Below are positions 35,487 through 43,524 of a stretch of DNA of 64,000 nt, piece by piece. The stretch lies in the NCBI RefSeq assembly GCF_900115305.1, contig NZ_FOVW01000002.1, forward strand, positions 413,210 to 477,209, written 5' to 3'. The first letter of the stretch is position 1. Each line of letters starts with the position of its first letter. Under the pieces are notes generated by a model. That model saw nothing but the letters and a program-made list of their open reading frames with translations. It searched no databases and was not told where the DNA came from. The translations under genes and the position numbers were made by a program. This DNA comes from Algoriphagus ornithinivorans. Lineage in GTDB: Bacteria > Bacteroidota > Bacteroidia > Cytophagales > Cyclobacteriaceae.

Positions 35487-37514
35487 ATGAAAGAATCACC
35501 AGAGACACTCAATTTTATTGAACAAATTATAGAAGAGGACTTAGCTAAAGGTCTTCCGAAGGAAAAACTCCGTTTTCGCTTTCCTCCGGAGCCGAATGGT
35601 TATCTGCATATTGGCCACGCAGCTTCCATTTGTTTGAATTTTGGATTGGGAGAAAAGTACAATGCTCCTGTCAATCTTCGCTTTGATGACACCAACCCTG
35701 CCAAAGAAGAGCAGGAATATGTTGATGCAATCAAACGAGACATTGCATGGCTTGGCTTCAAATGGGCTAATGAATGCTATTCCTCTGATTATTTTCAACA
35801 GCTGTACGATTGGGCTGTTCAATTGATCAAAGAAGGCAAAGCTTATGTAGATCAACAGTCATCTGAACAGATTGCAGAGCAAAAAGGTACCCCTACTACT
35901 CCAGGAAAACCTAGCCCTTTTAGAGATCGACCTGTGGCTGAAAGTCTGGAACTTTTCGAAAAGATGAAGAATGGGGAGTTTCCTGCCGGATCTTATCTCC
36001 TTCGAGCCAAAATTGACATGGCCTCTCCAAATATGCATATGCGTGATCCTATTCTGTACAGAATTATTAATGCTCCGCATCATCGTACAGGAAGTGATTG
36101 GTGTATTTATCCAATGTATGATTGGGCTCATGGTGAATCGGATTACATTGAGCAGGTATCTCATTCACTGTGTACCTTGGAGTTTAAGCTACACAGAGAG
36201 CTTTATGACTGGTACCTGGATCAAATCTATGATCCTTCCCTACTTCGACCTAAGCAGCGGGAATTCGCTCGAAGAAATCTGAGCTACACAGTGATGAGTA
36301 AGCGGAAATTATTGGAATTGGTACAGAAGAAGGTGGTTGCCGGTTGGAATGATCCTCGAATGCCAACTATTTCCGGTTTGAGAAGAAGAGGATATACTCC
36401 TGAATCTATCCGAAAATTCTCTGACCTATCCGGAATATCTAAGCGGGATAATGTCACTGACGTATCCTTATTGGAATATTGTATCCGGGAAGACTTGAAT
36501 AAAACTGCTACCAGAGTAATGGCGGTTTTGGACCCTGTTAAAGTGGTTTTGACCAATTATCCTGAGGGTAAGGTAGAAATGCTATCCATGGAAAACAATC
36601 CTGAAGACCTTAACTCTGGAACTCATGAAGTACCATTTTCCAAAGAACTTTACATTGAAAGAGAGGATTTCAAAGAAGAAGCGAATAAGAAATTCTTCAG
36701 ACTTTCTTTGGGGAATGAGGTTCGTTTGAAAAGTGCCTATATCATCAAAGCGGATTCTGTAGTAAAAGATGAAGCGGGAAATATTACAGAAATTCATTGT
36801 ACAGTGGATTTGGACTCCAAATCCGGAAGCGGTACTGAAGCAAGTTTAAGAAAAGTAAAAGGAACACTTCATTGGGTTTCAATAGTCCATGCTATCACTG
36901 CTGAAGTAAGGGAGTATGATAGGTTGTTCCTTGATGAGGCTCCTGATGCACATGAGGACAAAAACTTCATGGAGTTTATCAATCCGGACTCTTTGAATAT
37001 CATCAAAAAGGCTTATTTGGAGCCCTATTTAGCTCAAGCAACTTTGGATGATAAATACCAATTTCAGCGATTGGGTTACTTCACTTTAGACACAGATTCC
37101 AAGGAGGGGCATTTGATTTTCAATAAAACTGTTGGCTTAAAAGACTCTTGGGCTAAGCAAAATACAGTAGCGCAGCAACCAAAACAGCCTGCTGTTCAGC
37201 AGAATCAAGGTAAAAGAAGTCCTTTGAACGAGATTCAACAATTGAGTAAAAAGCTAACCAATCTTCCAGAAGAAAAGTTGGCGAATGCTAAAGCATCCAT
37301 ACTCAAATTAGCTGAAGAAGTGAGCTATGAGGAAATTGAACCTTTATTCAATACTGCTGCTAAAAAAGTGGGTACTCGAATTGGTGTTATGTTAGTCTTG
37401 GGCGTTTTACTAAAAAATGGCCAAGAGAAAACAGAGGCAGCTCAGGAATTTATTAATGCTGGTCTAAATGATGATCATGAAATGCTAAAAGCTGAAGCAG
37501 CAGCAATTCAATAA
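35487..37514 (+). CDS. glnS: glutamine--tRNA ligase with C-terminal extension
   Basis: A 675-residue class I synthetase. HIGH is at 41-44 in [15 protein letters not shown], the KMSKS-like motif is VMSKRKL near 270, and the anticodon-binding beta barrels run to about residue 550 ([28 protein letters not shown]). A Q/P-rich linker ([14 protein letters not shown]) then leads into a helical extension of about 100 residues not found in the 554-residue E. coli enzyme. The frame could start at 35415, but the promoter lies in between, so the ATG at 35487 is used. It charges tRNA-Gln directly. A terminator follows. Confidence 0.93.
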   Translation: MKESPETLNFIEQIIEEDLAKGLPKEKLRFRFPPEPNGYLHIGHAASICLNFGLGEKYNAPVNLRFDDTNPAKEEQEYVDAIKRDIAWLGFKWANECYSSDYFQQLYDWAVQLIKEGKAYVDQQSSEQIAEQKGTPTTPGKPSPFRDRPVAESLELFEKMKNGEFPAGSYLLRAKIDMASPNMHMRDPILYRIINAPHHRTGSDWCIYPMYDWAHGESDYIEQVSHSLCTLEFKLHRELYDWYLDQIYDPSLLRPKQREFARRNLSYTVMSKRKLLELVQKKVVAGWNDPRMPTISGLRRRGYTPESIRKFSDLSGISKRDNVTDVSLLEYCIREDLNKTATRVMAVLDPVKVVLTNYPEGKVEMLSMENNPEDLNSGTHEVPFSKELYIEREDFKEEANKKFFRLSLGNEVRLKSAYIIKADSVVKDEAGNITEIHCTVDLDSKSGSGTEASLRKVKGTLHWVSIVHAITAEVREYDRLFLDEAPDAHEDKNFMEFINPDSLNIIKKAYLEPYLAQATLDDKYQFQRLGYFTLDTDSKEGHLIFNKTVGLKDSWAKQNTVAQQPKQPAVQQNQGKRSPLNEIQQLSKKLTNLPEEKLANAKASILKLAEEVSYEEIEPLFNTAAKKVGTRIGVMLVLGVLLKNGQEKTEAAQEFINAGLNDDHEMLKAEAAAIQ

Positions 37515-37532
37515 TTCATAAATTAATTCAAA

Positions 37533-37565
37533 AAAAAGCCGCCAATGATTATTTGGCGGCTTTTT
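37533..37565. terminator. bidirectional terminator between glnS and the molybdenum hydroxylase genes
   Basis: AAAAAGCCGCCAA and TTTGGCGGCTTTTT form a long stem around a short loop, with A-run before and T-run after, so it can act on both strands for the two converging transcripts. Confidence 0.9.
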
Positions 37566-37584
37566 AATTTAACACCTTATTACC

Positions 37585-39747
37585 TTAGGCTCTTCGGATA
37601 TCTAATTTGATATCTGAAAATTCTTTCTGCTCAATAAATGGTTGACTTCTCAACCTTCTACCTGTCGCAGCAAATATCGCATTTGCAATAGAACCACCTG
37701 TTGGAGGTAGTGCAGGTTCTCCTAAGCCAGTAGGATCAAAGTCAGTTGTTAGAAAATGGGTTTCAATTTCAGGAACTTCCTTCATTCGAATTAAGCGATA
37801 GGTGTCATAGTTTTTCTGCTTTGGTACACCATTTTCGAAAGTTAGATTTCCATACATTGCATGGCCCATTCCATCCACGATGCCACCTCTTACCTGATGG
37901 TTTGCTCCAATTGGATTGATAACCATTCCACAATCTGTAACCGCAGTTATTTTCTTTAGTGTCGGAGTACCTCCTTCCATAACGATATCAGCTACTTGAG
38001 CAACATAAGATCTATGAGAGAAGTACACAGAGAATCCCTGTTTCACGTTTGGATTTTTACCCCAATTGGATTTTTCCTTGGCGGCTTGAACTACCCCAAT
38101 CATTCGATCTACATCATAGCCTAGCTCTCCCACCGGATTGGTTTTAGCCCTTTGAAGCAAATCCAATCTAAACTGAACAGGATCTTTGCCAGCTTCCAAT
38201 GCAACCTCATCCAAAAAGCTCTGCTCAGCATACGCCAGAAAGTTTGTAATTGGAGCTCTCCAGGCATTGGTAGTGATACTTGATTCATAATTCACTGATT
38301 CGATCAAGACATTGTCCACAGCTCCTGAAGGAAAATTATGCTCCCGGGTTGTATTACCCGCATTCATCCCTACTCCACGTAGCTTATATGCAGTCATATT
38401 TCCCGATTCGTCCAAGGCCGCTTCGAACTTGTATCTAACAGCCGGTCTATAAGCGCCTCCTGTGAGTTCATCTTCTCTACTCCAGGTTACCTTGACAGGT
38501 GCATTCATAACTCTCGATACTTCTACCGCTTCTTCTACATAATCGGCACGAAGTCTTCTTCCAAATCCTCCTCCCAGACGTGTGATTTCCACTGTGATAT
38601 TTTCAGCTGGAATTCCCAAGATTTGAGCAGCCGACTGTCTAGCTCTATCTGGAGTTTGGGTAGGACCAATTAATTCGCATTTATCTCCTTTTACATGGGC
38701 AAAAAAGTTTTCTGGTTCCATAGGAGAATGCGCCAAGAAAGGACATTGATATTCAGCGCTCACTACTTTAGCGGCATTTTTAAAAGCTGCGTCAACGTTA
38801 CCGTCTTTTCTTCGAACTTCCGCTTTTCCTGAAGCCAATAATTCCTTGAAAATTCTATCGTGATCCGCTGAGCTTTCTACCTTACCTTCTGGCTCATATT
38901 CAATTCGAAGCAGCTTTTTAGCTTTCATTAATGGCCAAGTTGATGAACCTACCACAGCCACTGAATTTCCAAAAGTTACCACCTCCTGAACTCCAGTCAC
39001 TGCTCTTGCTGCAGCATCGTCGACAGATTTGATTTTCATTCCAAAAGGTGCTCTTTGAATCATGGCATGAAGCATTCCTTCCCTGTAAAAATCCAATCCG
39101 TATAATGGCTGCCCTGTATACATCTCCTTGGCATCCACATTCTTCACCGGAGTCCCGATGATTTTAAAATCTTTTTTGTCTTTAAAAGTCACTTGCTCAG
39201 GAGCAGTCATGGTAGCGGCTTCTGTCACGAACTCTCCAAAGTGACCACTTTTCCCACTTCCTTTGTGTGAAATGATGCCTTTTTCTACTGTAATTTCCTC
39301 TGCTGGAACATTCCATGTTTTCGCAGCAGCAGCTACCAATACATATTTGGCTGTTGAGCCTGCTGTACGTAATCTTTCCCAGCTGTGTGGCATAGCTCCT
39401 GACCCACCGGTCAGCTGACGGTCATATTTTTCAGTATCCAAATTGGCCTGAACTACTCTGACCTTTTCCCAATCAGCATCCAATTCTTCGGCTACGACCA
39501 TTGGAAAAGAAGTCTTGATATTTTGCCCCAATTCAGGATTAGGTGAATAAATCACCACATCACCAGTTGGAGAGATGGATAAATAACTATTAAAGTTTTT
39601 AGCCTGAGATAAAATTTCCTCAGTACTCAACACCTCTACTTTCGGGGAATCGCAACTGAACCAGTTGAAACCAATAAACAATCCACCTGCCGTGGTTCCG
39701 GCAATCTTCAGAAAATCTCTTCTGCTCGCTCTTGTTACTGTGCTCAT
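37585..39747 (-). CDS. molybdopterin-binding subunit of a xanthine dehydrogenase-family enzyme (IorB-like)
   Basis: A 720-residue large subunit of the isoquinoline 1-oxidoreductase/aldehyde dehydrogenase group. A twin-arginine signal (ASRRDFLKIAGTTAGG) sends it folded across the inner membrane. Cofactor-binding motifs include LGQNIKTSFPMVVAEELD, TGGSGAMPHSWERLR, LGGGFGRRLRADYVEEA, TNAWRAPITNFLAYAEQSFLDE and the C-terminal GLGEPALPPTGGSIANAI with the catalytic Glu. The 2Fe-2S subunit gene is two bases upstream. XdhC and a MocA-like enzyme encoded at 30274-31976 are probable maturation factors. The substrate is unknown. Confidence 0.88.
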   Translation of the reverse strand: MSTVTRASRRDFLKIAGTTAGGLFIGFNWFSCDSPKVEVLSTEEILSQAKNFNSYLSISPTGDVVIYSPNPELGQNIKTSFPMVVAEELDADWEKVRVVQANLDTEKYDRQLTGGSGAMPHSWERLRTAGSTAKYVLVAAAAKTWNVPAEEITVEKGIISHKGSGKSGHFGEFVTEAATMTAPEQVTFKDKKDFKIIGTPVKNVDAKEMYTGQPLYGLDFYREGMLHAMIQRAPFGMKIKSVDDAAARAVTGVQEVVTFGNSVAVVGSSTWPLMKAKKLLRIEYEPEGKVESSADHDRIFKELLASGKAEVRRKDGNVDAAFKNAAKVVSAEYQCPFLAHSPMEPENFFAHVKGDKCELIGPTQTPDRARQSAAQILGIPAENITVEITRLGGGFGRRLRADYVEEAVEVSRVMNAPVKVTWSREDELTGGAYRPAVRYKFEAALDESGNMTAYKLRGVGMNAGNTTREHNFPSGAVDNVLIESVNYESSITTNAWRAPITNFLAYAEQSFLDEVALEAGKDPVQFRLDLLQRAKTNPVGELGYDVDRMIGVVQAAKEKSNWGKNPNVKQGFSVYFSHRSYVAQVADIVMEGGTPTLKKITAVTDCGMVINPIGANHQVRGGIVDGMGHAMYGNLTFENGVPKQKNYDTYRLIRMKEVPEIETHFLTTDFDPTGLGEPALPPTGGSIANAIFAATGRRLRSQPFIEQKEFSDIKLDIRRA

Positions 39748-39749
39748 GA

Positions 39750-40208
39750 TTATTTGGTTTTAGCGGCTAATGCTACTGCTTCTCTAATTTTGTGATAGGT
39801 GCCACAGCGACAGATGTTTCTATTCATCGCATTGTCAATTTCATCCATACTTGGATTAGGGTTGCTTTTCAGAAATGCTGCAGCTTGCATAATCTGTCCA
39901 GCCTGACAATAGCCACATTGGGCTACATCGACTTCTTCCCATGCTTTTTGAACAGGATGATCTCCATCTTCCGAAAGACCTTCGATGGTGATAACTTCTG
40001 AGTTGCCCACACTTGAGATTGGTGTTACACAGGAAAAAGTGGAATTGCCATTAATGTGAACAGTACATGCCCCACATTGAGCTACACCACAAGAAAATTT
40101 GGTTCCGACTAATCCCAGGTGATCTCGCAAAACCCACAATAAAGGGGTATCATCTTCCACATCCACCTGATGATTTTTACCGTTTACTTTTAAGTTGAAA
40201 ATTGCCAT
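39750..40208 (-). CDS. 2Fe-2S subunit of the molybdenum hydroxylase (IorA-like)
   Basis: A 152-residue ferredoxin-like subunit. Plant-type 2Fe-2S cluster Cys at 40, 45, 48 and 60 (CGVAQCGACT) and the second, helical cluster with Cys at 98, 101, 133 and 135 (CGYCQAGQ, CRCGTYHKI), the standard set for this family. It has no own signal, so it should be exported in complex with the Tat-tagged large subunit, which follows after two bases. No flavin subunit gene is near, which fits the IorAB type; the electron acceptor would be a cytochrome or quinone (inference). Confidence 0.93.
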   Translation of the reverse strand: MAIFNLKVNGKNHQVDVEDDTPLLWVLRDHLGLVGTKFSCGVAQCGACTVHINGNSTFSCVTPISSVGNSEVITIEGLSEDGDHPVQKAWEEVDVAQCGYCQAGQIMQAAAFLKSNPNPSMDEIDNAMNRNICRCGTYHKIREAVALAAKTK

Positions 40209-40418
40209 GTTTCTTTTATTTGCTCATAAGTTACAAAAAATCATCCCTTGATAAATGCCATTTATGGAAATCTGACTTCCTAATTGTCTGATAGGCAAAT
40301 ATTGAGGCCTGATTGAAATAAATGATAAAAAAATCAAAGTACTCGGACCTTTTTTCTCCTTTTTTGGTTAATAATTTTCAAGTCCTGGCTTAAACAAAAA
40401 CCTAAAATCCATTTTCCT

Positions 40419-41585
40419 GTGCTAAAAAAAATATTGCTCTTCCTGCTTATCCTCTTTTTGGCACCTCTCCTTTTCGGTTTTCTTTTTATCAGTTTTAGTC
40501 CTCAGTTTGGAGGTAATCCTTCACCAGAGCAACTTCTCGAATTTGAAAAATTGGATCATTATTCAGATGGCAAGTTTCATAACCTTCAAGCAACTGAAAT
40601 GGGAATGGATTTAGCGAAAGCCATCAAACTACTTCCTGAATTCTTCAAAAATGATCCTGCCAGGAAACCTGACTTTGATATCCCGATAGTAAAAATTGAT
40701 TCTCTTGAACTGCTAAATAGTTCATCCACAAGACTATTTTGGTTTGGTCATTCTGCATTTTTACTTCAAATAGACGGCAAAAATATCTTGTTAGATCCCA
40801 TGTTTGGGGAAGTTCCCTCTCCCCACCCTTGGTTAGGAAACCCCAGATTTTTCAAAGAGCTCCCTATAGAAATTGAAGAGTTGCCTGTGATTGATATGAT
40901 TCTTTTCTCTCATGATCATTATGATCATTTAGATTATGGGTCAGTCAAGAAATTAGCTGGAAAAACCAAACAGTTTGTGGTACCATTGGGCGTGGGAGCT
41001 CATTTGGAAGCCTGGGGAATTGAGAAAGCTAGGATAACTGAGTTGGATTGGTGGGAAGACTTCAAGGTTCAGGAAATATCTTTGATTTTTACACCCAGCA
41101 GGCATTTTTCGGGCCGCGGATTGAATAATCGCTTTAGCACACTTTGGGGATCTTGGGTGATTATTGGCGAAGAAGAAAAACTATTTTTCAGCGGAGATGG
41201 TGGGTATGGTCCACATTTTCAGGAGATTGGAAATCGTTTTGGGCCATTTGATTTTGCCATGCTGGAATGCGGGCAATACAATGAAAATTGGAAAGAAATC
41301 CATATGATGCCTGAAGAAACGGCATTGGCTGCTCTGGATCTGAAAGCAAAAGAGTTTATGCCCATTCACTGGGGAGCGTTTAGCTTAGCTATGCATTCTT
41401 GGACAGACCCCGTGGAGCGTGTTTTGGCCAAATCCCAGGAATTAGGATTGAAAATCAGAGTGCCTAAAATCGGTTCTATGATAGAAATTAAAGAAGAAAG
41501 TCAACCCGAACTTTATCCTTGGTGGATCAATCCCGACTTGGTAGATCTCTCTGATTTTCAGGAAAGAAAGGCCAGTATTTTTTAA
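40419..41585 (+). CDS. membrane-anchored MBL-fold metallohydrolase (NAPE-PLD-like)
   Basis: A 388-residue protein with an N-terminal membrane anchor (LLFLLILFLAPLLFGFLFI). The metallo-beta-lactamase motif SHDHYDHLDY (HxHxDH), the His in SRHFSG, the metal Asp in FSGDGGYGPHF and the last His in PIHWGAF are all in place. The arrangement FWFGHSAFLLQIDG with NAPE-PLD/UlaG-like order points to the NAPE-PLD/RomA branch. The start is a GTG at 40419. The 210 bases upstream, shared with the divergent molybdenum hydroxylase genes, hold no clear promoter box. The substrate may be a phospholipid, but this is not shown. Confidence 0.83.
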   Translation: MLKKILLFLLILFLAPLLFGFLFISFSPQFGGNPSPEQLLEFEKLDHYSDGKFHNLQATEMGMDLAKAIKLLPEFFKNDPARKPDFDIPIVKIDSLELLNSSSTRLFWFGHSAFLLQIDGKNILLDPMFGEVPSPHPWLGNPRFFKELPIEIEELPVIDMILFSHDHYDHLDYGSVKKLAGKTKQFVVPLGVGAHLEAWGIEKARITELDWWEDFKVQEISLIFTPSRHFSGRGLNNRFSTLWGSWVIIGEEEKLFFSGDGGYGPHFQEIGNRFGPFDFAMLECGQYNENWKEIHMMPEETALAALDLKAKEFMPIHWGAFSLAMHSWTDPVERVLAKSQELGLKIRVPKIGSMIEIKEESQPELYPWWINPDLVDLSDFQERKASIF

Positions 41586-41712
41586 TACATTCTTGATCAT
41601 AGTCTTTTAGGGCTTTCTCAAGACTTGAATTTGTGATCAAAAGTCATGAGTGAAATTGATTCATTTTTCCTAATTTGAAACTTTATTCAAACATATAAAA
41701 CCTACATAACCT

Positions 41713-42861
41713 ATGTCTCAAACGATTAAAGCAGCCATCGTTGGTACCGGATTTATTGGACCGGCTCACCTGGAAGCACTTCGAAGAATTCCTAATGTAA
41801 TGGTCACTGGCTTAGTAGAAGTCAATCAAGAATTGGCTGAAGAAAAAGCCAGACTTTTAGGTATACCCAATGCTTACACCTTCGAGGACATGCTTAAAGT
41901 ATCTGAAATCGATGTTGTTCATATTTGTACTCCAAACTTCCTGCATTATGCGCAAGCAAAAGCAGTTTTAGAGGCAGGAAAGCATGTCATTTGCGAAAAG
42001 CCTTTAGCAGTAAAAATAGATGAAGCAGAGGAGTTAGTGTCTTTAGCTAAAAGCAAAGGATTGGTTAACGCAGTGCATTTCAATCTCCGTTATTATCCTG
42101 TGGTAAGACAAATGAAAACCATGAGAGAAAGTGGTGAGTTGGGTGAGGTTTATGCAGTTATGGGCTCTTACCTTCAGGATTGGCTCTTTTTGCAAACAGA
42201 TTATAATTGGAGATTAGAACCTGATAAATCCGGTGATTCAAGAGCTATTGCTGATATCGGGTCCCACTTATTGGATATCACAGAATATGTGACCGGTTTG
42301 AAAATCACAGAGGTCATGGCAGATTTTTCTACAGTTCACAAAACCCGTTTGAAGCCTCTCAAAGCGATTGAAACATATTCAGGCAAAATGCTTAGCATGG
42401 ATGATTACGAAGAGGTTCCTATCAATACGGAAGACCATGCCACTGTTATGCTTCGTTTTGACAATGGAAGCAAAGGGTCAATTACTGTTTCTCAAGTCAA
42501 TGCGGGTAGAAAAAACAGGTTGAATATTGAAATCGCAGGCTCCAAGTCGAATTTTGAATTCAATTCAGAAAGACCTAATGAATTGTGGATTGGAAAAAGA
42601 GAAAGTGCTAATCAGCATTTGATGAAAGATCCTGCTTTATTTACTCCAGAAGCTGCCGGATTGATAAGTTTCCCTGGCGGACATAATGAAGGGTTCCCAG
42701 ATACTTCTAAGCAGATGTTTAAAGAAGTTTATGCAGCTGTAAGAACTGGAAAACAGCCTGATAGCCCAAGCTTCCCAACGTTTGCGGATGGTTTAAGAGA
42801 ATTAATTATTGGCGAAAGAATCATTGAGAGTAACAAAAAGCAAGCTTGGGTAAAGATTTAG
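41713..42861 (+). CDS. Gfo/Idh/MocA family oxidoreductase
   Basis: A 382-residue NAD(P)-dependent dehydrogenase-like protein. Rossmann motif AAIVGTGFIGPAHLEAL (7-23), CTPNFLHYAQAKAVLEAGKHVICEKPLAV with the canonical EKP, and the C-terminal domain with GDSRAIADIGSHLLD, where the Asp and His are substrate-site residues. All family landmarks are intact, in contrast to the paralogue at 13428. It stands alone between the MBL and DUF2911 genes. The substrate is probably a sugar or inositol derivative. Confidence 0.88.
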   Translation: MSQTIKAAIVGTGFIGPAHLEALRRIPNVMVTGLVEVNQELAEEKARLLGIPNAYTFEDMLKVSEIDVVHICTPNFLHYAQAKAVLEAGKHVICEKPLAVKIDEAEELVSLAKSKGLVNAVHFNLRYYPVVRQMKTMRESGELGEVYAVMGSYLQDWLFLQTDYNWRLEPDKSGDSRAIADIGSHLLDITEYVTGLKITEVMADFSTVHKTRLKPLKAIETYSGKMLSMDDYEEVPINTEDHATVMLRFDNGSKGSITVSQVNAGRKNRLNIEIAGSKSNFEFNSERPNELWIGKRESANQHLMKDPALFTPEAAGLISFPGGHNEGFPDTSKQMFKEVYAAVRTGKQPDSPSFPTFADGLRELIIGERIIESNKKQAWVKI

Positions 42862-42945
42862 CATGCTTTAACAGAGTTGGGAAAATAGAATCTGAAATAT
42901 TTCTGAATTTTCTGTAAATTATCCAATTCAAAAAAACTGAAAACC

Positions 42946-43458
42946 ATGAATTTAAAGAGAAAGATTTTTGCTTTGGCAGTATTGGCTGGATTTGCTTTTG
43001 CCGCTCAAGCCCAAGAAAAAGCCAGCCCAGCTATGACCGCAGAGGGCTCTGTTGGTGATGCTAAAATTACTGTGAATTACTCCTCTCCTGCTGTTAAAGG
43101 TAGAATGATCTGGGGTGATTTAGTGCCTTTGGGTCAAGTATGGCGTGCTGGTGCTAATGAAGCCACTACGATTACCACTACCAAGGATATTATGGTAGAG
43201 GGTCAAAAGTTACCAGCTGGAACCTATAGTTTCTTCATTATTCCTGGAGAATATGAATCCACTTTCATCTTCAATAAAGTTGCCAAGCAATGGGGTGCTT
43301 TCGATTACGATTCTTCCCAAGATCAGTTGAGAGTGAAAGTTGCCTCTCAGCAATCCTCCTCTCTTCAGGAGCGTTTGAAATATGAAGTAGCCGATAATAA
43401 GCTAAGCATTATGTGGGAATATGGAAAAGCTGAAGCAAAGCTTGCTCCTAGCATGTAA
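42946..43458 (+). CDS. exported DUF2911 protein
   Basis: A 170-residue exported protein. Signal peptide with AVLAGFAFAAQAQ, then the DUF2911 core: VNYSSPAVKGRMIWGDLVPLGQVWRAGANEATTI and LPAGTYSFFIIPGEYESTFIFNK. The domain is common in Bacteroidota and Gemmatimonadota and has no known activity. It is short because the C-terminal tetratricopeptide part seen in some relatives is absent. A terminator follows, shared in position with the hrpB promoter box. Confidence 0.88.
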   Translation: MNLKRKIFALAVLAGFAFAAQAQEKASPAMTAEGSVGDAKITVNYSSPAVKGRMIWGDLVPLGQVWRAGANEATTITTTKDIMVEGQKLPAGTYSFFIIPGEYESTFIFNKVAKQWGAFDYDSSQDQLRVKVASQQSSSLQERLKYEVADNKLSIMWEYGKAEAKLAPSM

Positions 43459-43478
43459 TTAGATTTTAAAGTTTTTGG

Positions 43479-43515
43479 AGGCCATCAGGAATTATCTTGA
43501 TGGCCTTTTTATTTT
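43479..43515 (+). terminator. terminator after the DUF2911 gene
   Basis: GGCCATCA and TGATGGCC form an 8-bp stem with an interior loop GGAATTATCT, followed by TTTTTATTTTT. The T-run overlaps the next promoter box. Confidence 0.8.
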
Positions 43516-43517
43516 TG
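43510..43517 (+). promoter_or_regulatory. -7 promoter box TATTTTTG for hrpB
   Basis: A perfect TAnnTTTG ends only seven bases before the hrpB ATG at 43525, so the transcript would have almost no leader. It lies in the T-run of the upstream terminator. No -33 TTG at usual spacing is seen. Confidence 0.4.
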
Positions 43518-43524
43518 CAAACTC

